Source of the DNA: Arthrobacter sp. NIO-1057
Lineage (GTDB): Bacteria > Actinomycetota > Actinomycetes > Actinomycetales > Micrococcaceae
Direction of reading: 5' to 3'
Length of the DNA stretch: 64,000 nucleotides
NCBI RefSeq assembly: GCF_900094805.1
Contig: NZ_FMAT01000003.1
Span: 186,001 to 250,000 of the forward strand
A model generated the notes under the pieces. The model was not told where the DNA came from and did not search any database. It was given only the letters and a program-made list of their open reading frames with translations. The position numbers and the translations under genes were made by a program. Below, one piece after another: positions 57,450 through 64,000 of the stretch; within the stretch, counting starts at the first letter, position 1; the number at the start of each line of letters is the position of its first letter.

Positions 57450-58073
57450 GTGAGTGTACGGCGGGCTATCTCAATGCTCTACGTTCTGTTGCTGATTTTG
57501 GGAACGAGCGCTTGCAGCACCACCGATGCCTTAAGGGTCGAATCACCCACCGCGTCCTCAATGCCGGCAGTCACAGCGAGCGGCCCAACAGACGGTGACG
57601 CGAAAGAGTGGGAGGCACCGTTTGCGCCCTCCGAGGTTCGATCGGCGTTGCTGAAGACTGATCTCAGTCTTGTCGCCACCGATCAGAACTCTGAGTCAGA
57701 TATCCGCGAATACTTGACCGATTGCGATAAATGCCTACTCGCCTTGCCAAGCTTTGAAATTGCTGGCGAGAAGTTCCAAAACTATTCCGTGAGCACCGCT
57801 GGCGATGCCTACAGTTTTGCGTCCTTTGCCATCCGAGACGATCACGGAAAACCATCGATCGCGTTGGCAGTGGGTGGAAGCGACGTGTATTTGAGTGCAG
57901 GCAAGGAAGGTAGCCTGGTGGCCCAGGAAGCGGTCTACCAACCAGATGACCCCATGTGTTGTCCCTCGGGATGGTCCGTGCGAATGTTCCGCTATCAAGA
58001 TGGACATTTTATTCAGGCCGATTCCTTCGAAAGCTCGGTAGAGCCCACCGAAAATCAGGAGGTCACCCCATGA
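57450..58073 (+). CDS. Putative lipoprotein coupled to a two-component system
   Basis: A 207-residue lipoprotein: signal peptide MLYVLLLILGTSACS with the lipobox cysteine near residue 22, then a Ser/Pro/Thr-rich linker and a domain with paired cysteines (DCDKCLLALPSF, PMCCPSGWSVR). GTG 57450 follows AAAGGATCC. Its stop overlaps the response-regulator start (ATGA). No family recognised. By position it may be an extracellular sensor or modulator for the downstream kinase. Confidence 0.72.
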   Translation: MSVRRAISMLYVLLLILGTSACSTTDALRVESPTASSMPAVTASGPTDGDAKEWEAPFAPSEVRSALLKTDLSLVATDQNSESDIREYLTDCDKCLLALPSFEIAGEKFQNYSVSTAGDAYSFASFAIRDDHGKPSIALAVGGSDVYLSAGKEGSLVAQEAVYQPDDPMCCPSGWSVRMFRYQDGHFIQADSFESSVEPTENQEVTP

Positions 58074-58780
58074 GGCCCACTGGTATTCGGATTTTGATGA
58101 TTGAGGATGATGCGGTCATCTTCGAAGCTACCGCCATCGGGCTTGAACGGTTGGGCTACCAGGTTCTCGGAGCCGACGACGGTTTGGAAGGACTCGAACT
58201 CTTCCGCAGGTTAGAACAAGATGGACCGGTGGACGTGGTCCTGCTGGATGTCATGTTGCCGACCTTGAACGGTACCCAGGTTTGCCGGGAGTTGCGCAGC
58301 TTCAGCACTGTTCCGGTGATCATGCTGTCGGCACGCGGCGAAGGCCTGGATATGGTCACCGGTCTAGATGCCGGAGCCGACGACTACCTGGCCAAGCCCT
58401 TCGACCTCCAGGTCCTTGATGCCCGGTTGCGCGCGGTCTTGCGGCGCGCGGACCGGCCAGCGCCCGCCACCCCGGTCCCAGCAACTTCCGCGCCAAAAAC
58501 GCAGCGCCTGAATATCGACTCGCACCGATTGGTGGTGTTACTGGATGAGCAGGAAGTTCATCTGACCCCAACCGAGATGAAAATCTTGTTAATGCTCAGC
58601 GAAGCACCCGGCACGGTGGTCTCGCGCAGCGACATCCTGGCCGAGGTCTGGGGATACACCTGGGAAGCTGATCACCGCGTCATCGACGTCCATGTGCAGC
58701 GCCTGCGCAGAAAAATCGGTGCAGACCGGATCGAAACCGTGCGCGGATTCGGCTACCGACTGCAGGATGAGCTCGGATGA
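58070..58780 (+). CDS. OmpR-family response regulator
   Basis: A 236-residue regulator. Receiver domain residues 1-125 with phospho-acceptor D60 (VVLLDVMLPTLNG) and K109 (DYLAKPF); winged helix about 140-235 (LTPTEMKILLMLSE, VIDVHVQRLRRKIG, VRGFGYRL). AGGAGG lies before the ATG. It overlaps the lipoprotein upstream and the kinase downstream by four bases each, so the three are one translational unit. Unrelated in detail to the kdpE-like pair. Confidence 0.92.
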   Translation: MRPTGIRILMIEDDAVIFEATAIGLERLGYQVLGADDGLEGLELFRRLEQDGPVDVVLLDVMLPTLNGTQVCRELRSFSTVPVIMLSARGEGLDMVTGLDAGADDYLAKPFDLQVLDARLRAVLRRADRPAPATPVPATSAPKTQRLNIDSHRLVVLLDEQEVHLTPTEMKILLMLSEAPGTVVSRSDILAEVWGYTWEADHRVIDVHVQRLRRKIGADRIETVRGFGYRLQDELG

Positions 58781-60027
58781 GCCTGCGCTGGAAAATCACC
58801 GGGATGACCATTCTTTCGGTGCTGCTGACCTTGCTGGTTTCGGCCATGTTGGTCCGCCAGATGATCAATCTCAGCGAGGAACAGCGGCTTCGTGAGGAAG
58901 CCACCACTTCGTTGCAGCAAGCGGTGCGGATCTTAGATGAGACTGGAATTAGCATCCTCGGCGCCAAGGTCAATGATCCGCAGCTACCCGATGAGGCGCG
59001 GGACGCGGCCAAGGCTGGACAATACATTACTTATCGCGCTCTGATTGATGGTCAGGAAGTCATTTATGCGGCAGCCCCAGTCAGCTTGGGAACCCAACCG
59101 GCGGTCTTATCACTCTCGGTATCCTGGGCCAGTAGCCAGCAGATGCGTCAAAGTGTTGACACGGCCCTGCTGTGGGCCGGGATCACCACCCTCGTCTTGG
59201 TTTCAGCCATCGGCATTGTGGTTGTTTCGCGGCTAGTTATGAGGCTGACCAAGGGCTCCCATGCGGCTCGGGCCATCGCTTCCGGCGAGCGCCGGGTGCT
59301 GGTGGAAGACTCCATCGGTAAGCCTTTCGGAGGAAAAGATGAAGTCGATGAGTTCGCCGGGGCCGTTGATGCGATGGCCCGTGAGCTCAATGCCAAAATT
59401 GCTGCCGAGCAACGGTTCTCTGCAGATTTAGCCCATGAGCTACGCACCCCATTGACAGGTTTGGTGACGGCCGCGAGTTTGCTTCCCGACTCCCGCCCCA
59501 CCCAATTAGTCCAGGATCGGGTGGCCAAGTTGCGGAACCTCGTTGAAGATCTGCTGGAAGTCTCCCGGTTGGAGTCCCGCATCGAGTCGGCCGATTTGGC
59601 CACCGTGCAGTTGGATCTTTGTGTTGCCGAGACCATTGGGCGCATCCGTGGACGGCGCCCTGAACAGTGCGCCGAACTAGAACTTCACTTGAACGCCGAA
59701 GGTAGCGAAGTGCGTGTTGAACCGCGAAGAGTAGAGCGCATCCTAGAAAACTTGATCAGCAATGCCTGGGCCCACGGTGAAGCTCCGATCACGATCAGTA
59801 CTCGGGGCCGGAGCATCAGCATCCATGATCAGGGTCCGGGATTCCCGGGCAGTGTCTTGGACAATGGCCCGGAACGCTTTGTGTCCAAGGGTGGTGGGAT
59901 CGGACTGGGATTGACCATCGCTAGCGGACAGGCACAAGCCCTGGGCGCAACGATGAAATTATCCAATGACAACGGCGCATTGGTTCACCTTGAATTGCAG
60001 CCACCGGCGGAATCCGAACTTCGCTAG
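58777..60027 (+). CDS. Membrane sensor histidine kinase
   Basis: A 416-residue kinase: helix 1 (about 8-30), extracytoplasmic loop (31-128), helix 2 (about 131-152), HAMP-like segment, HisKA with H220 in ADLAHELRTPLTG, and an HATPase domain with N box NLISNAWAHGE, G1 DQGPGFPG and G2 GGGIGLGLTIA. Partner of the response regulator upstream. The extracytoplasmic loop of ~98 residues has no domain I recognise. Confidence 0.92.
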   Translation: MSLRWKITGMTILSVLLTLLVSAMLVRQMINLSEEQRLREEATTSLQQAVRILDETGISILGAKVNDPQLPDEARDAAKAGQYITYRALIDGQEVIYAAAPVSLGTQPAVLSLSVSWASSQQMRQSVDTALLWAGITTLVLVSAIGIVVVSRLVMRLTKGSHAARAIASGERRVLVEDSIGKPFGGKDEVDEFAGAVDAMARELNAKIAAEQRFSADLAHELRTPLTGLVTAASLLPDSRPTQLVQDRVAKLRNLVEDLLEVSRLESRIESADLATVQLDLCVAETIGRIRGRRPEQCAELELHLNAEGSEVRVEPRRVERILENLISNAWAHGEAPITISTRGRSISIHDQGPGFPGSVLDNGPERFVSKGGGIGLGLTIASGQAQALGATMKLSNDNGALVHLELQPPAESELR

Positions 60028-60053
60028 CTGGTTAGTACTCCAAACGCACGAGC

Positions 60054-60087
60054 GCTGCATCATCGATCTCCACATCGATGATGCAGC
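60054..60087 (+). terminator. Hairpin after the histidine kinase gene
   Basis: A perfect 14-bp stem (GCTGCATCATCGAT at 60054-60067, complement at 60074-60087) with a 6-base loop, 27 bases after the kinase stop; no T-run follows. Confidence 0.65.
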
Positions 60088-60247
60088 GAATCACAGGCCA
60101 CCTCCGGTCGACAGATCCCACTTCGTCGAAACACCGGAAGTAGCCCATCTCGTTTCTTTGCTCCGCCTGGCAGCGGCCGTTCCAGCATGCTTCGCGATCC
60201 TGCGAGCTGGATTGCCGCAATGACCGAGCCCGAATGCTGGCGTACAG

Positions 60248-61135
60248 TTACCGGCGTAGGGCCATGGGCTCTCCCTTCCTGCCGGTTAACGCATGAACTT
60301 CGGTTGCAGCCTGTACCGCGTGCAGGATCAACAGTGCGGTGGTCACAGTTCCCACACCGCCTGGTACTGGGCTCAGGGCGCGGACCTTTGGTTCAACCGA
60401 GGCCGCATGAACATCGCCCACCAACTGGCCGTCGCCATCCACATTGGTTCCCACGTCAATGACTACAGAGGATTCGGCGACATCATCTCCGGTGAGCAGG
60501 TTGGCCCGCCCGGCTGCCATGACGGTCACTGAGGCAGCAGTGGTGAAGTGGGCCAAGTTGCTGGTCCGCGAATGACAGATGCTCACGGTTGCATTGCGCT
60601 GCAACAACAACTGCGCCAAAGGTTTTCCAACCACTGCAGAGCGTCCCACAACCGCCACATGCTCCCCGGCCAGTGGGATCTCATAGTGCTCCAGAATTTC
60701 AATCACTGACCGTGCAGTGGCTGGAGCAAACGCCGGTTGCCCAACGCTCAGGCGGCCCAAACTCAGCGGGTTGGCTCCGTCAATGTCCTTGGCTGGATCA
60801 ATCAGCTCTACCAGTTTCGCCGCATCAACGCCGTCAGGTAGTGGGGTCTGAAGAATGATCCCGTGCACTGTTTCGTCGTTATTTAGTGCGGTGATGGTCT
60901 CTGCCAATTGTTCTTGACCAGCGTCGGGGATTCGCAGAACTTGGCATTCAACACCCTGCACTCCGGCGGCCTTCTCAATGGAGCGAACGTACCATGCGGT
61001 TGCTTCATTCTTGGTGGCGACTACGACCGAAATCTTGGCGGTGAAGTCTTGCTCGCGTAGGGCCTGTACCAGTTGCGCGCTTTGTGCCCGGATCTTTTCT
61101 GCCACGGGCTTGCCGGTCAGGCGTTGAGCCGTCAT
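60248..61135 (-). CDS. folD: Bifunctional methylene-THF dehydrogenase / methenyl-THF cyclohydrolase
   Basis: A 295-residue FolD that converts 5,10-methylene-THF to 10-formyl-THF. Catalytic blocks: VVATKNEATAWYVRSIEKAA, GIILQTPLPDGVDAAKL, and the cofactor region VVGRSAVVGKPLAQLLLQRNATV with ICHSRT; final GGVGTVTTALLI. The Lys of the usual YxxxK catalytic pair appears in the segment WYVRSIEKAA. Start overlaps the fchA stop (ATGA). It processes folate-bound carbon from dimethylglycine oxidation. Confidence 0.92.
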   Translation of the reverse strand: MTAQRLTGKPVAEKIRAQSAQLVQALREQDFTAKISVVVATKNEATAWYVRSIEKAAGVQGVECQVLRIPDAGQEQLAETITALNNDETVHGIILQTPLPDGVDAAKLVELIDPAKDIDGANPLSLGRLSVGQPAFAPATARSVIEILEHYEIPLAGEHVAVVGRSAVVGKPLAQLLLQRNATVSICHSRTSNLAHFTTAASVTVMAAGRANLLTGDDVAESSVVIDVGTNVDGDGQLVGDVHAASVEPKVRALSPVPGGVGTVTTALLILHAVQAATEVHALTGRKGEPMALRR

Positions 61136-61755
61136 GCCGATACCGCCGAACGTACCGCAGAGCTGATTTCTTCAGCTTGGCTGATCATCTGGCTCGCTTG
61201 GGTCGTGGCGCGAGTCAGTTGTGCTCGCTGTGTTTCATCCTTGATGGCGGCAATGTTCATTTCCAAGGTGACCAGCGCGGTCCCTAAAGCTGCCCGGGCG
61301 GCTTCGGCGGCAGCGGCCACATCACTGGATACTGAGCGATTGCCAATGAGCAACAGTTCACTGGCCAATTCGATAACCGCGGAGGCAACATTGACGGTGG
61401 AAACTAGCGGTGTGGCCGCTTCGATAGTGGCATGCTGAATTGCGTCGCGACGTTCCGCTTTCTGTTCTTCGGTGTCTTTGCGCAAGCCGTAGGCGGTGCT
61501 GAGAGCCCTGAAGACTCGCTCATCTTCTTCGGCCGCAAACAGTGCGCTGCGCATTTGTTCCTTAGCGTTCTCAGCGATGCGTTGGGCTTGCTCTTGGACG
61601 TCGGCATAGCGTGGGCCGGAGGTAAATTCAGCCACCATGGACACCAGTGCGGCCCCCTGGGCTGCGTGTAATGCCACTGCTGCACCCCCGCCAGGAGTTG
61701 GTGCTCCGGATGCGAGCCGCTCAAGATAGTTGCTGACAGTTTCGGTAGAGATCAT
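61132..61755 (-). CDS. fchA: Formiminotransferase-cyclodeaminase-like protein (cyclodeaminase/cyclohydrolase domain)
   Basis: A 207-residue helical protein of the FTCD_C/FchA family: SNYLERLASGAPTPGGGAAVA near the N-terminus and a run of amphipathic helices with LIGNRSVSSDVAAAAEAARA. The family closes formimino-THF to methenyl-THF, or acts as methenyl-THF cyclohydrolase. ATG 61755 has GAGGGG upstream. It is coupled to folD (ATGA overlap). With a bifunctional FolD beside it, this may raise cyclohydrolase capacity; no histidine-degradation genes are near. Confidence 0.85.
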   Translation of the reverse strand: MISTETVSNYLERLASGAPTPGGGAAVALHAAQGAALVSMVAEFTSGPRYADVQEQAQRIAENAKEQMRSALFAAEEDERVFRALSTAYGLRKDTEEQKAERRDAIQHATIEAATPLVSTVNVASAVIELASELLLIGNRSVSSDVAAAAEAARAALGTALVTLEMNIAAIKDETQRAQLTRATTQASQMISQAEEISSAVRSAVSA

Positions 61756-62298
61756 GGGATGTGCCCCTCGCTCAGGGAATACGGCAAGACAGTCCTGACC
61801 CAACAGATACGGCATTTTCATGATGACGAAGGGCGCCCACTATCGGTAGCGCACAGCGGTTCCATGTAGCTCATCGCACTTAGTATCCACTTGGTATATC
61901 AGTTTATACTGAAGCCTAAAACACCACACTTGGCTGGTCAAGACTTTTCTTCCCCGCCACCGCACTCCTGGATTCGGAGCAAGAACGATTTCACCGTATA
62001 GTCGCGGCACTACTCTAGGCAGAAGCAAATGCAATACCAAAACTACGCCACGTCAAAAGGGAAAGCCTGCGGGCATCTGCACACCCACAGGCTTTTTAGC
62101 TTTTAATGATTTCCCCAGATCACTAAACCAAACATTTCACCCCGGTGGCTCATCTCACCGGCTACGGAAACTGCTCGAATAACGTCAAACCTTGGTTAGA
62201 TCAGCAGCGAAGAAAGCCCATTGTGACCACCTCATACCTACCCAGGCATGGCGTCAGACCAAGCTCAGCTACGACTGCTCGGCGTAACTTCGAAGATG
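61756..62298. other. Intergenic region with a plus-strand terminator and possible small RNA
   Basis: About 540 bases. A hairpin AAAGCCTGCGGG (62062-62073) / CCCACAGGCTTT (62084-62095) with T-run at 62093-62097 terminates something on the plus strand, yet no plus-strand gene ends here. A TATACT box at 61905-61910 within a TCAGT/ACTGA dyad could start a ~180-nt RNA. No protein frame is convincing. Confidence 0.35.
62062..62097 (+). terminator. Rho-independent terminator without an obvious gene
   Basis: A 12-bp imperfect GC-rich stem with a ~10-base loop followed by TTTTT. It is the 3' end of the possible small RNA described for this interval. Confidence 0.65.
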
Positions 62299-62559
62299 TC
62301 AATTGACGTAGATAATCGACTGATACTGAGGTCGATACCCGATGTACTGTTCACCTTTGCAATAGCGCTGAACGCTAACCGTATAACCCTTCAAACGGTA
62401 ATGCTTTACCCGGTTATCGGTATCCATTCGACAAATCCGCAGGTCATTGTACCATCGAGTTTGCGTGTCCGCCTGCGCGGCAGGCGCTGCCACCAGCATC
62501 CCCGCGGTCAGGCCGATCGCTGTTGCTCCAACCGCCAGGGTCTTTTTGAAATTGAACAT
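62299..62559 (-). CDS. Small secreted protein
   Basis: An 86-residue protein. MFNFKKTLAVGATAIGLTAG and the cleavage site AQA-D give a classic signal peptide; the mature ~55 residues are basic and tyrosine-rich with two cysteines (RICRMDTDNR, VQRYCKGEQY) likely joined in a disulfide. AAAGGAGC lies before the ATG. No family recognised. Small exported cysteine-paired proteins of this look occur across Micrococcaceae; function unknown. Confidence 0.72.
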   Translation of the reverse strand: MFNFKKTLAVGATAIGLTAGMLVAAPAAQADTQTRWYNDLRICRMDTDNRVKHYRLKGYTVSVQRYCKGEQYIGYRPQYQSIIYVN

Positions 62560-62786
62560 ACTTCAAGCTCCTTTGCGTGTATCGACTTCCACTTTTACAC
62601 CCTAATCACGAGCTACTCCTCGTCAATAGCTAGGCAAGAATTTCCAGACTTCCCTACGCGCAAGTATTCGATGAAGAGCGAACTTCCTGAGCGCCATCAC
62701 CATCACGCCCCTCATTGACAGATACCTCTAGCCCGGCCTGCCGGGTCCAGTGGCCGTGATACTTATGAAGCTCAACAAGAATTTTG

Positions 62787-62801
62787 TACAAGTTAATTGT
62801 A
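62787..62801. promoter_or_regulatory. Probable MarR operator
   Basis: TACAA-N5-TTGTA, a dyad of MarR-box type, lies 10 bases before the marR ATG, in the likely promoter. Autorepression of the marR-MFS operon is expected. Confidence 0.55.
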
Positions 62802-62811
62802 TTCTATAGCT

Positions 62812-63246
62812 ATGCAATCTAATTCGGAGGACTCTGATTTGCCTCAGCTACTCTTCGACGCGCTTTCTCCCCTACTTGGAATCGTGCACTCAGCGCGAAC
62901 TATTTCACCGGGAAAAATTGGTGTCTTGCGGACGCTAGCCAATGAAGAAAACGTCAGCGCCACTCGGCTGAGCCAATCCATCGGAGTGAGTCAACAGGCC
63001 ATCTCGTTGACCACCAAAGAACTAGAATCCCTGGGACTGATCGAACGCCATAAGGATGAAACCGATCGCCGCAAACTCTGGTTCCGCCTCACCGAGGCAG
63101 GTCGCAAGAAGTTGGAAGCCGAAGTCGCTCTTGGTCGTCAGGCGCTCAAAGATGCCATCGGCAATGATCTGAACTGCGAAGAACTACAACTCGTCCGCGA
63201 CGCCATTCCGGCGCTGGCAAAAATCAGGAAGGCGGGTAACGAGTGA
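62812..63246 (+). CDS. MarR-family transcriptional regulator
   Basis: A 144-residue winged-helix regulator: ISPGKIGVLRTLANEENVSA, recognition region LSQSIGVSQQAISLTTKELE and wing LGLIERHKDETDRRKLWFRL. ATG 62812 is preferred (TTG 62797 in frame). It overlaps the downstream MFS gene by four bases (GTGA), so it is the co-transcribed repressor of that pump. Confidence 0.9.
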   Translation: MQSNSEDSDLPQLLFDALSPLLGIVHSARTISPGKIGVLRTLANEENVSATRLSQSIGVSQQAISLTTKELESLGLIERHKDETDRRKLWFRLTEAGRKKLEAEVALGRQALKDAIGNDLNCEELQLVRDAIPALAKIRKAGNE

Positions 63247-64000
63247 AGACAGTAACTCCAAACAAAGCATTGCTTCCGGCCCTCGTTTTTGCCGCGTTGG
63301 CCACGGCCATCGTTTCCTCGTTGGGCATGCTGCTCGTCCCCTCAATTTCTGAACAGTTTAATGTCGACATCGCCACGGCTCAGTGGATGCTCACCGTGAA
63401 TCTCCTCGCTGGCGCGGTTGCAACGCCAATCCTGGGACGACTGAGCGACGGCCCGCATAAGAAGCGACTACTGCTGGTATCACTGAGCATCATGTTCATT
63501 GGATCGGTATTGGCTGCCGCTGCACCGAATTTCTCGTTGTTCCTGACCGGCCGCGCGCTACAGGGCCTGTCCTACGGACTCGTCCCCATCACCATCTCCA
63601 TTGCTCGCCGCTATGTAGAACAAAACAAGGTGCAGCCAGCGATCTCCTCGCTGTCCGTGACAGTTTCCTCCGGAATCGGCATTGGCTACCCGCTGACCGG
63701 AATCATCGCCGGACTCTTTGACTACAGTTTCGCGTTCTGGTTTGGTGCCGCCTTTGTCTTGGCCACCATCATCGTTGTGTGGAAAGTTGTCCCTGCGGGA
63801 CCGGACACCCAAGCAGCCTCCCGCCCCTTTGATTATCTGGGGACAACGCTTTTGACCTTCGGTCTTGGATCCTTGTTGCTCGCCATTTCGGAAGGTCCTA
63901 AATGGGGTTGGGGATCTCTACCGATCTTGGTGCTGCTGGTCTTTGCAGTCGTGATCTTGACGGTATGGGTACTGGTTGAAAATAAGCTGGATCATCCACT
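63243..64000 (+). CDS. MFS drug-efflux-type transporter, truncated by the window edge
   Basis: GTG 63243 overlaps the marR stop. The frame is open to the end of the window (about 252 codons). Features are ATAIVSSLGMLLVPSISEQF, AQWMLTVNLLAGAVATPILG and GRLSDGPHKKRLLL (loop 2-3 motif), then GRALQGLSYGLVPITISIAR. This is a DHA2/EmrB-like pump of probably fourteen helices. The marR partner indicates induction by the exported compound. The C-terminal part lies outside. Confidence 0.88.
   Translation, partial: MKTVTPNKALLPALVFAALATAIVSSLGMLLVPSISEQFNVDIATAQWMLTVNLLAGAVATPILGRLSDGPHKKRLLLVSLSIMFIGSVLAAAAPNFSLFLTGRALQGLSYGLVPITISIARRYVEQNKVQPAISSLSVTVSSGIGIGYPLTGIIAGLFDYSFAFWFGAAFVLATIIVVWKVVPAGPDTQAASRPFDYLGTTLLTFGLGSLLLAISEGPKWGWGSLPILVLLVFAVVILTVWVLVENKLDHP

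Overview
The window looks like chromosomal DNA of a high-GC Gram-positive bacterium of the Micrococcaceae (Arthrobacter / Glutamicibacter type). This rests on moderate overall GC, very frequent ATGA/TGATG gene overlaps with GTG and TTG starts, a glycine betaine / dimethylglycine oxidation pathway of the Arthrobacter kind, an Acr3-type arsenic operon, and IS1380- and ISL3-type transposase remnants. The species call is inference; no rRNA or housekeeping marker is present.

Layout. 0-5 kb: KdpE/KdpD-like two-component genes (KdpD lacks its usual N-terminal sensor domain), divergent from a KimA-like APC permease. 5.7-11.7 kb: a LacI-regulated catabolic operon (asparaginase, HpPgdA/PuuE-type deacetylase-fold hydrolase, MFS transporter, two short-chain dehydrogenases) with a perfect palindromic operator. 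12.1-17.8 kb: a PAP2-diacylglycerol-kinase fusion and a tightly overlapping three-gene operon (SbnA-like PLP synthase, flavoprotein, Y4yA-type PLP decarboxylase) that looks like a small metallophore or diamino-acid pathway. 18-22.3 kb: NCS1 permease with an NTF2-like protein, divergent from an XRE-cupin regulator, B3/B4 protein and EamA exporter operon. 22.3-30.4 kb: a decaying zone with low-GC lipoprotein and secreted-protein genes, scrambled IS1380 pieces, a broken membrane protein, a broken desaturase-ferredoxin pair, an intact amino-acid permease, a TctA tail and a degenerate RelE/XRE toxin-antitoxin pair. 30.7-34.7 kb: ars operon (acr3, arsC, Cys-tailed flavoprotein, divergent arsR) plus an ArsN-like acetyltransferase. 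34.8-38.8 kb: a secreted protein made of two related halves and two CNNM/CorC membrane proteins. 38.8-42.4 kb: a junk-rich junction holding a near-identical partial copy of kdpE, a LysR tail, an ISL3 5' stub and a GC-rich imported pair (GlxA-type regulator, small monooxygenase). 42.4-64 kb: orphan modA, then one-carbon genes (purU, GntR regulator, BCCT transporter, formaldehyde dehydrogenase, LysR regulator, gbcA, gbcB, dimethylglycine oxidase; later fchA-folD), interleaved with an OatA-like acyltransferase, a lipoprotein/response-regulator/kinase operon, a small secreted protein, and a MarR-MFS pair running off the right edge.

How the genes work together. The clearest pathway is betaine use: BCCT uptake, GbcAB demethylation releasing formaldehyde, dimethylglycine oxidase passing the next methyl to tetrahydrofolate, FdhA oxidising formaldehyde, and FolD, FchA and PurU moving the folate-bound carbon towards formate. 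The most promising undescribed units are the SbnA-like/flavoprotein/Y4yA operon and the LacI-controlled deacetylase-asparaginase-SDR operon.
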